64,000 nt of DNA from Hyphomicrobium sp. ghe19 (GTDB lineage Bacteria > Pseudomonadota > Alphaproteobacteria > Rhizobiales > Hyphomicrobiaceae), in assembly GCF_902712875.1 (NCBI RefSeq), contig NZ_LR743509.1, positions 3,238,001-3,302,000 of the forward strand, in the 5' to 3' direction. Shown here piece after piece: positions 29,169 through 37,637 of the stretch. Under the pieces are notes generated by a model, which had not been told where the DNA came from, searched no databases, and saw only the letters and a list, made by a program, of their open reading frames with translations. The position numbers were made by a program, and so were the translations under genes. Positions within the stretch are counted from its first letter, which is position 1, and the number at the start of each line of letters is the position of its first letter.

Positions 29169-30881
29169 ATGCTCGACACACCCTCTCCAACGCAGCACGA
29201 AGAACGGACGGAAAGTCAATTCCTCGAAAGTCTGGTGTCTGCAGAGATTATTGATTCTTCGGCCGCGACACGGATCTTAACTGCACACCAGAAGACGTCC
29301 GAACCCTATTGTCGGTTGATGACGCGCCTTGGCGTCATTGAGGAGGCTGCGCTTGCGCATCATTTAAGCGGCTATTTGGGGCATCGGCTTTTAACGGACG
29401 ATGATATTCCAACCGTTCCTGTCACCACGGAAGTCAGCGAACAATTCCTGCGGGAAGAAATTATCCTTCCACTATCGGTTGATCCTGATGCCGTTGCCGT
29501 CGCTGTCGCGGATCCATTCTCCACGTATGCGATAAAAGCGATTGGCCTCGCGACGAGACGACGTGTGAAAATCCTCGTCGGCGAACTCTCGCGCATCGAG
29601 CGGGCGATTGAACAGCTTTACAAAGCGGAGCAGGGCCTGCCCCTTCAAACCGGCGCCGGGGCGGAGCAGCTTGAGGAGACAGATGGGGACATTCAAAGGC
29701 TTCGAGATCAGGCCGCTGAAGCTCCAGTCATTCGCCTCGTCAACCAACTCATCCAATCCGCGATCGAGCTCCGCGCATCCGATATCCACCTCGAACCGTT
29801 TCAGCACCAATTCCAAGTGCGCTTTCGAATCGATGGAATTTTGCGCGACATCCCACCTCCGTCACCGCAGCTTCGAACAGCCATTGCTTCCCGCATCAAG
29901 GTGATGGCCCATCTCGACATCGCCGAACGCCGTTTGCCGCAGGACGGGCGGATACGCCTGACAGTCAAAGGCAAGGATGTTGATCTTCGCGTGTCGACAT
30001 TTCCAACAATGTACGGCGAAAGCGTCGTCTTGCGTGTCCTCGATCGGTCTGGAATTTCCCCGCGCCTGGATCAATTGGGCTTCGAAACTCAAGATTTTTC
30101 GCGCTATCTCGGCGTGCTCTCACGGCCGATGGGGATGGTCCTGGTTACCGGACCGACGGGTAGCGGCAAGACCACCACTTTATATGCCTCTCTGGCGCAA
30201 CTCGACCGCGCTGGACAGAAAATATTCACAGTCGAAGATCCCATCGAATATGAGCTCTCGGGTGTCAATCAGACCCAAGTTAAGCCTGACATTGGTCTGA
30301 CGTTCGCAAGCTCGCTCCGCTCACTCATGCGGCAAGATCCCGATGTCATTCTCATAGGCGAAATCCGCGACCTCGAGACTGCCGAAATCGCCGGGCAGTC
30401 CTCGCTCACAGGGCATCTCGTTTTATCGACACTGCATACCAACGATGCTATCGCGGCAGTGACGCGTTTGCGCGACATGGGAATGCCGGCATTTCTGATC
30501 ACCGCAACTCTCACATGCGTTGTCGCGCAACGGCTGGTCCGCGTTTTATGCCCGGCCTGCAAAATTGAGTTGGCCGTTGATTCTCGATTGCGGGATTTCG
30601 CCGCCCACCTTTCCGTTGACCTTGTGCACTGTGAGCACGTCTGGGGTCCTTCCGGATGTCCCCAATGCAATGGCACGGGATACCGGGGCCGCGTCGGCAT
30701 CTATGAGATCTTTCTCGTATCGGAACAGGCAAGAGCCCTCATACATCGCGATGCTCCAACCTCGGATCTGCGGAACTTGGCCGTCCAAGAGGGCATGACG
30801 CGGATGGCTGCCGACGGCATGCGCAAGATCACAAATGGTGTCACAACCTTGGACGAAGTCCAACGGGTAGCGGGAGGCTGA
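29169..30881 (+). CDS. gspE: T2SS assembly ATPase GspE
   Basis: Cytoplasmic hexameric ATPase powering pseudopilus growth. The 570-residue product has an N-terminal GspE/PilB N1 domain (about 20-155), Walker A GPTGSGKTTTLYA at 328-340, an Asp box and Walker B LMRQDPDVILIGEIRD, a His box GHLVLSTLHTNDA and a four-cysteine zinc region (LCPACK and GCPQCNG) near the C-terminus. Starts 9 bp after gspO and is followed directly by gspF. Length is typical for the family. The zinc module fits GspE rather than PilT-type retraction ATPases. Confidence 0.95.
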   Translation: MLDTPSPTQHEERTESQFLESLVSAEIIDSSAATRILTAHQKTSEPYCRLMTRLGVIEEAALAHHLSGYLGHRLLTDDDIPTVPVTTEVSEQFLREEIILPLSVDPDAVAVAVADPFSTYAIKAIGLATRRRVKILVGELSRIERAIEQLYKAEQGLPLQTGAGAEQLEETDGDIQRLRDQAAEAPVIRLVNQLIQSAIELRASDIHLEPFQHQFQVRFRIDGILRDIPPPSPQLRTAIASRIKVMAHLDIAERRLPQDGRIRLTVKGKDVDLRVSTFPTMYGESVVLRVLDRSGISPRLDQLGFETQDFSRYLGVLSRPMGMVLVTGPTGSGKTTTLYASLAQLDRAGQKIFTVEDPIEYELSGVNQTQVKPDIGLTFASSLRSLMRQDPDVILIGEIRDLETAEIAGQSSLTGHLVLSTLHTNDAIAAVTRLRDMGMPAFLITATLTCVVAQRLVRVLCPACKIELAVDSRLRDFAAHLSVDLVHCEHVWGPSGCPQCNGTGYRGRVGIYEIFLVSEQARALIHRDAPTSDLRNLAVQEGMTRMAADGMRKITNGVTTLDEVQRVAGG

Positions 30882-30884
30882 GTG

Positions 30885-32108
30885 ATGCCATTGTTCGCCT
30901 TCAAGGCCGTGGACCGTGACAACAAATTTCACGAAGGGCATCTCGAGGCTGCAACTGCCCATGCAGCGGCCGAGCACCTTTTCTCGGTGGGCCAAACGGT
31001 TCTCGACGTTTCTGAAATCGCTGCTGCGCGACCCTCGCGTCTCAGATTTTTTTCTTTCACGCCGGCCGGCATCTCGGAGCGGGTCCTGACCGAGTTTCTT
31101 TCGCAATGCCGCATGCTTATTCGCGCTGGCATCCCCTTGGAAAAGGCTTTGTCTGTGATCGCGCGATCAAAAAGCCGCCGAGACATTGCGAACTTCACCA
31201 GCCGTCTGCAGCAGGATATCAAAAGCGGAAAAAGCTTCGCGCAATCTTTGGCGATGCTGAGCGGGCAGATTCCCCACTTCGTCACCAACACCATCGGAGC
31301 CGGAGAAGCGAGTGGGCATTTGGAAGATGTCCTTGATCGCCTCGTCGCTCACATGGAGCGCAGCCAGAAAGTGCGTTCTGAGATAAAAGATGGGCTTATT
31401 TATCCGACTATTCTGACAATAATGGCCGTCATTTCGGTTAGCATTCTCATGCTCGTCCTCGTCCCGCAATTCAAACCGTTGTTTGATGGCGCCAGAGACA
31501 AGATTCCGGCCGTCACGCGCTTCATCCTTGCTGCATCTGACTATTTCCCCGCCTTGCTTGCCTTCGTGGTCGTCGCGCTTGCGTTTTCGCTTTTGCTCTT
31601 ACGGATACTGCTCCTCGACGACGAGCGACGCAAGACGTGGGATCGGTGGAAACTCTCGATCCCCTTAGGCATCGGAGATGTCTTCCGCGACATCCAGACA
31701 GGCATGTTCTCCCGCATGCTGTCACTGCTGCTGCAAAATGGCATTCCTGCCGCGCAGGCCCTCGCCTTGACGCGCGATGCGACCTCCAACCGTGCGTTCG
31801 CGGCCGAGGTTGATATGGCCCGCGAACACATCAGAACCGGCGGGCGATTATCGGCTGGACTTCAAACGTCACGGCTATTCGCCAGCGATGCGCTCGATCT
31901 TCTGGCCGTCGGCGAAGAAGCAAGTAACCTGCCGGGTGTACTCACCCGTATCGCCGACCTCTGCGAAGAGAGAGTCGAACGCTCCACCAAACGTTTGATG
32001 GAGCTATTTGTACCTGCATTGACGGTAACCTTGGGCTGCGTGATCGCGGGCATCGTAGCCGCTATTCTTACTGCTCTTCTAAGCATCAACCAGTTGGCAC
32101 TTCGATAA
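30885..32108 (+). CDS. gspF: T2SS inner-membrane platform protein GspF
   Basis: Polytopic platform protein coupling GspE to pseudopilin assembly. The 407-residue product begins PLFAFKAVDRDNKFHEGHLE and contains the two T2SF repeats, each with a pattern like FLSQCRMLIRAGIPLEKAL and MFSRMLSLLLQNGIPAAQAL, and three membrane segments (TILTIMAVISVSILMLVLV, LAFVVVALAFSLLLLRILL and a C-terminal VTLGCVIAGIVAAILTALL). The ATG is chosen over a GTG one codon earlier. It follows gspE within 3 bp, in the usual E-F order. Confidence 0.94.
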   Translation: MPLFAFKAVDRDNKFHEGHLEAATAHAAAEHLFSVGQTVLDVSEIAAARPSRLRFFSFTPAGISERVLTEFLSQCRMLIRAGIPLEKALSVIARSKSRRDIANFTSRLQQDIKSGKSFAQSLAMLSGQIPHFVTNTIGAGEASGHLEDVLDRLVAHMERSQKVRSEIKDGLIYPTILTIMAVISVSILMLVLVPQFKPLFDGARDKIPAVTRFILAASDYFPALLAFVVVALAFSLLLLRILLLDDERRKTWDRWKLSIPLGIGDVFRDIQTGMFSRMLSLLLQNGIPAAQALALTRDATSNRAFAAEVDMAREHIRTGGRLSAGLQTSRLFASDALDLLAVGEEASNLPGVLTRIADLCEERVERSTKRLMELFVPALTVTLGCVIAGIVAAILTALLSINQLALR

Positions 32109-32120
32109 GCAAAGGTCGCA

Positions 32121-32579
32121 ATGGCAAGTCATTTCCTTATTTCCAAACCGCAACTGAAACCGGCTCAGGCGAGCCACGATGCCGGCTTCTCGCTCGTCGA
32201 GTTGTTGGTCGTCATGTCGATCATCTTGCTGATCACAACGGTCGCAGTCCCACAGTTCCTGCAATACCTCGATCGCGCCAAATCAGACAGCGCTCGCGTC
32301 GCCGTCGATAATCTAGGTGCATCCCTTGATCTCTATAAGCTCGATGTCGGCCGGTATCCGAGCCAAACCGAAGGGTTACAGGCGCTCCTGAAAGCTCCTG
32401 ACAACGCGCCGCGATGGAATGGGCCCTATTTGAAGCGCGCCGAGATGATCGTCGATCCGTGGTCGAACGAGTATCACTATAAATTTCCGGGCTCGCATGG
32501 CGCCTACGATCTTTATTCCTATGGCGCCGATAGTGCCGAAGGCGGCGACGGGGTGAACAAAGATGTTACGAGCTGGTGA
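32121..32579 (+). CDS. gspG: Major pseudopilin GspG
   Basis: Main subunit of the T2SS pseudopilus. The 152-residue product has a prepilin leader cleaved at AG/FSLVELLVV with the conserved Glu at +5, a hydrophobic helix, then the GspG globular signature LDLYKLDVGRYPSQTEGLQA and PWSNEYHYKFPGSHGAYDL with the calcium-loop text SYGADSAEGGDG. The leader is about 25 residues, longer than usual. Overlaps gspH by 17 bp, so translation is coupled. Confidence 0.95.
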   Translation: MASHFLISKPQLKPAQASHDAGFSLVELLVVMSIILLITTVAVPQFLQYLDRAKSDSARVAVDNLGASLDLYKLDVGRYPSQTEGLQALLKAPDNAPRWNGPYLKRAEMIVDPWSNEYHYKFPGSHGAYDLYSYGADSAEGGDGVNKDVTSW

Positions 32580-33021
32580 CGGACAGGAGGCAGGTTATTC
32601 TCTGATCGAGTTGCTCTGTGTGCTTGCCGTCTTTTCCTTGATCACGCTCGTCGCGGTTCCGTCCTTCCAAGGTGCAAGGGGCGGCGTCGACGAACGGAGC
32701 GCAATATCCAAATTCACCGACTCTTTGCGTTCAGCTCGGCAGCTGGCCCTGACGACGAATTTCCCAGTACGCTTCGTCGTCGACCTTGATGAAAAGTCTT
32801 ACGTTGTGCCGGGGAGCCGTATCAGCGGCCACTTGCCGCAATCGCTCAATTTACGCATTCGCACAGCGCAGAGTGACATCCTACCTGACCGCCGCGTCAG
32901 CTTGCGATTCTATCCCGATGGCACATCGTCCGGTGCCACCATCGACATCGCGCAGAGCGATCATAGGTCGGTCATCTCAATCAATTGGCTAACGGGCCGG
33001 GTGGAAATGGAGGAGCGGTGA
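32563..33021 (+). CDS. gspH: Minor pseudopilin GspH
   Basis: Minor pseudopilin of the pseudopilus tip or shaft. The 152-residue product carries the leader site AG/YSLIELLCVLAVFS with Glu at +5, then the GspH/FimT-type sequence RSARQLALTTNFPVRFVVD and a C-terminal RVSLRFYPDGTSSGATI. Position between gspG and gspI follows the standard G-H-I-J-K order. Start overlaps the gspG end; the gspI GTG overlaps its stop. Confidence 0.88.
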   Translation: MLRAGDGQEAGYSLIELLCVLAVFSLITLVAVPSFQGARGGVDERSAISKFTDSLRSARQLALTTNFPVRFVVDLDEKSYVVPGSRISGHLPQSLNLRIRTAQSDILPDRRVSLRFYPDGTSSGATIDIAQSDHRSVISINWLTGRVEMEER

Positions 33022-33476
33022 CAATACGTGAAATTCCGCTCGCGGTCGCCACTTGCAATGAGCAAGGAGACCGCGCTCCTTCGACGGAGAGCGGTTTTGC
33101 CCTTCTAGAAGCGCTCGTTGCGCTTGCCGCTAGCGCATTCGTTCTCACCCTCTACTTCCAGATTCTTGGGCGAACCGCATTGGCAAGACAAATCTTGGAT
33201 GACCGGCTAACCGTCGCGGCCTTTGCTCAATCGAAGTTTGACAGTGTTGGAACGGTGGTGCTTCCGATCCAAGGAATGACCGAGGGCCGCTTCGGTGACA
33301 TCTTCCGATGGAAGCTCGATATCTCCGATGACACAGGAGCTGTCGATTCGATTACTCCCCTGCACCCATGGAGACTTACTCTCCGCGTCAATTGGGAGCG
33401 CGGGGGCGCCCCTCAGCAATCCGAATTTGCGGGTGTTCGTCTTAGCAAGAGGGAACCCCTGCCGAATGAGCAATGA
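33018..33476 (+). CDS. gspI: Minor pseudopilin GspI
   Basis: Minor pseudopilin that with GspJ and GspK forms the tip complex. The leader site is SG/FALLEALVALAASAF with Glu at +5. The GTG start is supported by GGAGGAG just upstream and by GTGA overlap with the gspH stop; it gives a 152-residue product with an unusually long 35-residue leader (an upstream in-frame ATG at 32985 is the alternative). The globular part is short, as expected for GspI. Confidence 0.83.
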   Translation: MTIREIPLAVATCNEQGDRAPSTESGFALLEALVALAASAFVLTLYFQILGRTALARQILDDRLTVAAFAQSKFDSVGTVVLPIQGMTEGRFGDIFRWKLDISDDTGAVDSITPLHPWRLTLRVNWERGGAPQQSEFAGVRLSKREPLPNEQ

Positions 33477-34110
33477 TCGCCTCGATCCCGCAAACGACGC
33501 AGGATTCGGTTTCCTCGAATTGATTATCAGTCTCGTGTTGCTGTCGCTGTTGAGTTTGACGCTGACTTGGAGTCTGCGTATCGGCATTCAAACCTGGGAC
33601 AAAGTGACAAAAGATCAAGACGCCCAGGCCGACGTCTATTTTGCGCAGAATGCATTGCGCCTTTTTCTTTCGTCAGCGCGTGTCGACCCGAACGCCCAGG
33701 GGACAATGCCCCTAAAATTTGAAGGCGCCGCCGACAACCTCGTCCTTATCGCGCGCATGCCCGAGCAATTCGGCTATGGTGGAGATTACCAAGTCGCCAT
33801 CAAAGCTCGCAGACGAGAAGGCGGTCAAACCGACCTGGTTATCCTCCCGTCCGTCTACGATCCCCGGACCGGAGAGCGAGCGACGCCAAACAGATCAGAA
33901 ACTGTCCTTCTCTCAAATATCAAGGCTTTGGTATTTCGCTATTTGGGCGCGCCGACAGAGATTCAATCACCGGAATGGTCCCTTGGCTGGAACGATCGGA
34001 CCAAACTTCCAGTTCTAATTTCTCTCGACATCACCTTTCCGGACGGCAGCAATAGGTTCTGGCCAACACTTCTCGTCGCTCCCCGAATCTCAGGAGCTCT
34101 CGTGCCGTGA
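33466..34110 (+). CDS. gspJ: Minor pseudopilin GspJ
   Basis: Tip-complex pseudopilin. The 214-residue product has leader site AG/FGFLELIISLVLLSLL with Glu at +5, and a C-terminal domain with LVLIARMPEQFGYGGDYQV and LFRYLGAP-like text characteristic of GspJ. The ATG used overlaps the gspI stop by 11 bp and starts the family-like leader; the frame is open further upstream but that part is the gspI shadow. Confidence 0.86.
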   Translation: MSNDRLDPANDAGFGFLELIISLVLLSLLSLTLTWSLRIGIQTWDKVTKDQDAQADVYFAQNALRLFLSSARVDPNAQGTMPLKFEGAADNLVLIARMPEQFGYGGDYQVAIKARRREGGQTDLVILPSVYDPRTGERATPNRSETVLLSNIKALVFRYLGAPTEIQSPEWSLGWNDRTKLPVLISLDITFPDGSNRFWPTLLVAPRISGALVP

Positions 34111-35048
34111 CCCTTGTTTCTCGCTTGGCACATGCCTGTCGCTCGATCGCTCTCCCAAAGATCGTGTGTGAGCTGGCACGAGGGGATGCCGGCATTGCCC
34201 TCGCGATCGTCATGTTCCCACTCTTGATTGCCGCCGCCATCGCTTCAAGCCTGACCCTCACGACCCGAGCCGATCTCCTGACCACTCAAAACGCGCAGGA
34301 CGGTCTTCGTCGGCAACTCGCCGAAGAGGCTGTCATCAATCGTACCCTCCTGAGATTTATGGGGCCTGTCGATCGTTGGCCGCACATGGACGGAAGCATT
34401 GAAACCACATCGTTTGAGGGATTTACAGTCAGCGTTTCGGTTAGGCCTGAAAGCGCAAAGATCAACTTGAACCAGATCTCTAATCCGGCGCTCACCAATC
34501 TTTTCGCTTTAGCATGCATTCCGCGGACTAGGGCTGACGCGTTAGTCGATACGATTGCAGACTATATCGACGACGATGATGTGGTCCGCCTCCACGGTCT
34601 TGAAAAATTGGGTTACGCAGCACTCGGTTTGCCTTATGGACCCCGAAATGGCCGCTTTCAAAGCACGGACGAGATCCGCCGCATCCCTGGAGTAACCGAG
34701 GAACTTTACGAATGGATTCGTCCATTCGTGACCGTGCACACCTTCACTAAAATTCCCGATCTCAGTCTCGCAGACCCAATCGTCAAGCAGGCGGTGCTCG
34801 GCACGACCCATGGAGCCGATGAGACCGAACTCAGCCCAACGGCGGTTGCAATTAACGCGACTAGCGTTTCAGGCCTTGGCTTTGTCGGAATAGTTACCAT
34901 CACCGCGTGGACCATCGAAGATGAGCGCACTACGCCGGCCTTAGAGGAGACCGTATATTTGACCGGCGACCGTCGCGACCCACTTCGCATTCTCAACAGA
35001 CACCTAGCAATTTCAACTCCCTCAAGCTCACAAAAAGTATGTCCATGA
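34107..35048 (+). CDS. gspK: Minor pseudopilin GspK
   Basis: Largest minor pseudopilin, capping the pseudopilus. The 313-residue product has the class-III-like segment AG/IALAIVMFPLLIAAA without Glu at +5, which is normal for GspK, then SAKINLNQISNPALTNLFA and the helical insertion ADYIDDDDVVRLHG, followed by IRRIPGVTEELYEWIRPF and VTVHT. The GTG start overlaps the gspJ stop (GTGA). The domain order matches GspK; no disruption. Confidence 0.88.
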   Translation: MTLVSRLAHACRSIALPKIVCELARGDAGIALAIVMFPLLIAAAIASSLTLTTRADLLTTQNAQDGLRRQLAEEAVINRTLLRFMGPVDRWPHMDGSIETTSFEGFTVSVSVRPESAKINLNQISNPALTNLFALACIPRTRADALVDTIADYIDDDDVVRLHGLEKLGYAALGLPYGPRNGRFQSTDEIRRIPGVTEELYEWIRPFVTVHTFTKIPDLSLADPIVKQAVLGTTHGADETELSPTAVAINATSVSGLGFVGIVTITAWTIEDERTTPALEETVYLTGDRRDPLRILNRHLAISTPSSSQKVCP

Positions 35049-36142
35049 ATTCGAATGTCTTCATTACATCCGATCTGACATCCGCATTTTCGCGCGCGAA
35101 GAGCGCTGTGTTGCAATTTCTAACGTGGTGGGAGAACGAGCTTACCGCGCTAGTTCCTATAGCCCTTCGCGACAGGCTCAAAGGGCCTCAGATTCGTATC
35201 GAGCCCCTGTCCCGAGGCGTGATCGTGCGCGTATCCCGTGCCGGGCGTGACGAAAGAATACTCAGATACGAGCAACACGACGCTGAGAAGCTGCGAAGCG
35301 ACCTAGAAGACTTTAGACGGAAAGGCAAAGCGAGTCGCGCGATCGTGGCGCTCTCAGCGGAGAGCTATCTTTGCAAGACTATTACTCTACCAAGCGCCAC
35401 GCGGGCGCACGTCAACGATGCTGTTCGGTTTCAGATCAACCGAATTAGCCCGTTTCGCGAAACTGACGTCCTCTATGCTTCGCACGTGATCGCCCCCCAA
35501 TCGGATTCGAAAGATATCAGGGTGAAAGTCGCGTTGCTTTTGAAGCGCGACATTGAGAACATTCAGAGGTTTGCCGAAGCGGCAGAAATCGAGATTGGCC
35601 GTATCGTATTTGTCGGAAGCGGCAATCGAACGCCGGACCTTTCGGTTGATGTTCCTACGGCACATTCAAGTGCGTCTCCTAGGTATTGGGATTATGTTAT
35701 CAGTGTCCTCATCTTTGCATTGGCAATTCTCGCGCTCTGCCTCACGCATAATCATGCCGCCGCCGTCAACGAGGCGTTAGAGGCCGAAATCAAGAAACTA
35801 AAACCCGCCGCAGAAAAAGTGGCGGCGACAATGCAGGAGAGTACATCCGAAGCAGACTTAGCCGCCAAGGCCGTGGCGACCAAGAACAGAGAGGCCAATC
35901 AGCTTGCCATTCTCGACACATTATCCGGCCTTCTTGCCGACGACATCCGCATCACCGAGTATCGCGCAATTGGCAGGACAATTTCGCTTTCAGGCTTCGC
36001 GCTGAATGCGACAGAACTTCTGGGGAAAATTGACAGCGTTCCCGAATTCTCCGGCGCCAAATTCATTGCTCCTGTGACGCGAGACGGGACCCTCAATCTC
36101 GATCGCTTTTCACTGTCTTTCGACCTCAAAGGCGAACCATGA
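35039..36142 (+). CDS. gspL: T2SS assembly protein GspL (PilM/PilN-like)
   Basis: Bitopic inner-membrane protein linking the ATPase GspE to GspM. The 367-residue product has an N-terminal actin-like cytoplasmic half (AIVALSAESYLCKTITLPSA, VRFQINRISPFRETDVLYA), one membrane helix (VISVLILALAILALCLTH-like, about 224-240) and a periplasmic PilN-like end (LDTLSGLLADDIRITEYRA, LSGFALNATELLGKIDSV). Overlaps gspK by 10 bp. More PilN-like than enterobacterial GspL, as usual in Alphaproteobacteria. Confidence 0.82.
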   Translation: MSMNSNVFITSDLTSAFSRAKSAVLQFLTWWENELTALVPIALRDRLKGPQIRIEPLSRGVIVRVSRAGRDERILRYEQHDAEKLRSDLEDFRRKGKASRAIVALSAESYLCKTITLPSATRAHVNDAVRFQINRISPFRETDVLYASHVIAPQSDSKDIRVKVALLLKRDIENIQRFAEAAEIEIGRIVFVGSGNRTPDLSVDVPTAHSSASPRYWDYVISVLIFALAILALCLTHNHAAAVNEALEAEIKKLKPAAEKVAATMQESTSEADLAAKAVATKNREANQLAILDTLSGLLADDIRITEYRAIGRTISLSGFALNATELLGKIDSVPEFSGAKFIAPVTRDGTLNLDRFSLSFDLKGEP

Positions 36143-36750
36143 CAACGCTCGCTGGCACACCGCTCTCCCGAGCACTAGCCCTCTGTATTCTTGTCGCGCT
36201 TGCCGCCGTCCTATGGTTCGCGATCGCCCAACCTGTCCTTCGATCGTTTACTGAGATCGAACTCGCAAAGATGGAGTTGTCTAACCGTTACGAGCGCTAC
36301 CGATGGACGGCAAGCCAACGTGAAGCAGTTGAGGCGCAAGGTCGTGCACAGCATCAGGCCGTTTTGGCTGGTGGCTTCTACTTCGAAGAGCAGAGCCTCG
36401 AAATTGCCGCCGCAAAACTCCAAAATTCGGCAACGGAGATTGTCCGCAACAACCAGGGGCAGGTGCAGGTCGCGCAACGTCTTGCTTCACAAGCAGAGGA
36501 TAGGCCGCCTTCGGTTGCAATCGCAGTCAGCTTCTCCGTTTCCAATAAGGGGCTGACGCAGCTTCTTAGTCAGATCCGTAATGCCAAGCCCGCGATCCTG
36601 ATCGACAGCCTTGCCATCAGATCAAATCTTCAACCATCCGCCCAGCGGAACGCCGGTGACGCGCCCGCGCAGGGGCCCTTCGAGGATGATCTAATTCTCA
36701 ACGTTGATATGCAGGTTAAAGCGTTCGTGTCACTTGGAGGGCGTCCATGA
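36139..36750 (+). CDS. gspM: T2SS protein GspM
   Basis: Inner-membrane partner of GspL. The 203-residue product has an N-terminal membrane anchor (ALALCILVALAAVLWFAIA), a coiled-coil stretch (ELAKMELSNRYERYRWTAS) and a ferredoxin-like periplasmic domain (VAIAVSFSVSNKGLTQLL, ILIDSLAIRSNL), matching the GspM_b type. ATGA overlaps on both sides couple it to gspL and to the next gene. Confidence 0.8.
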   Translation: MTTLAGTPLSRALALCILVALAAVLWFAIAQPVLRSFTEIELAKMELSNRYERYRWTASQREAVEAQGRAQHQAVLAGGFYFEEQSLEIAAAKLQNSATEIVRNNQGQVQVAQRLASQAEDRPPSVAIAVSFSVSNKGLTQLLSQIRNAKPAILIDSLAIRSNLQPSAQRNAGDAPAQGPFEDDLILNVDMQVKAFVSLGGRP

Positions 36751-37250
36751 TGACTTCGGCGCGTTTTTGGCGCTCGGCTTTGATTGCGTTGGCAGCGCTG
36801 ATAGGCGCGATATGCATGCGGACTTGGCAGCAACCTATTTCTTTACCTGCGGCAGCGCCGGACCGCTTCCGGCCGCCTTCATCAGAAGGTCCGACGGTAC
36901 CCGCTTGGTTGCCTGCTGACCCCTTGAGCAAATTTGGAAATGCGGCCGAAAGGCCATTGTTTCATTGGACGCGACGCCCTCTTCCACCGCGACCTACGCC
37001 GCAGACCACTGCCGCAGCAGCTCCTATTGCGCCCCCGCCGCTCCCAAATCTGACGCTTCGTGGAGCAATTATCACATCTGAGCGACGCATGGCTATTGTC
37101 GAGAAGCCGGGAGAACCCGATTACCTGCGCTTATTCGAGGGACAATCGCTTGACGGATGGACAGTCATAAAAGTCGAAAGATCGAAAGCATTTCTCACTT
37201 CAGGCGTGCAGAAAATGGAATTGAATTTGGCTCTGCCGGATAATCGTTAA
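36747..37250 (+). CDS. GspC/GspN-like inner-membrane protein
   Basis: Probable homology-region protein bridging the inner-membrane platform and the secretin. The 167-residue product has one N-terminal membrane helix (ALIALAALIGAICM), a proline-rich spacer (RPLPPRPTPQ) and a small beta domain (LPNLTLRGAIITSERRMAIV, YLRLFEGQSLDGWTVIKVE) like the GspC HR domain. There is no PDZ domain. No other GspC is present in the operon, so this is the best candidate for that role. Last gene of the operon, ending 31 bp before the right repeat arm. Confidence 0.7.
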   Translation: MMTSARFWRSALIALAALIGAICMRTWQQPISLPAAAPDRFRPPSSEGPTVPAWLPADPLSKFGNAAERPLFHWTRRPLPPRPTPQTTAAAAPIAPPPLPNLTLRGAIITSERRMAIVEKPGEPDYLRLFEGQSLDGWTVIKVERSKAFLTSGVQKMELNLALPDNR

Positions 37251-37268
37251 GACCTAAGAAATTATCGG

Positions 37269-37637
37269 CTATATCTTATTCACGAATACGCCATCGCCAT
37301 AAGACACCTCATATCGCGATGCGTCGGGATATTTTCCCGCGTTGTGGCTCTCAATCTCCCGCTTCGGATTTGGACTTTTTGCAATATCACGTGTGGGTTG
37401 GCTTTCGCCGTTGCGCGGATTCTGCCCATCCGTCGATAGCGACAGCGGGTTAGATTGTTGCGGGAACGAGACGTGGGGCGCCAGATCGCTGGCGCCGAGG
37501 CTGGGCATCTTCGCCGCGCAGCCAGACAACAGAAAAACGATAAAAATCGGCGCGAAATCCACGATTCGCGGCACGGAATGGCGAGACAAGATGCGGAAAT
37601 GGGTAGCGCGATACGCAGCGCATAGGACGCGATACAT
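37269..37637 (-). pseudogene. Truncated inverted copy of gspD 5' end
   Basis: Contains the gspD ribosome site, lipoprotein signal and first 118 or so codons exactly as in the intact gene, then departs at GVFVN into KI and a stop. It has no secretin barrel. If translated it would yield a roughly 122-residue lipoprotein. The break coincides with the inner end of the repeat arm. It is the copy that would become the intact gspD start if the T2SS segment inverted. Confidence 0.9.
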
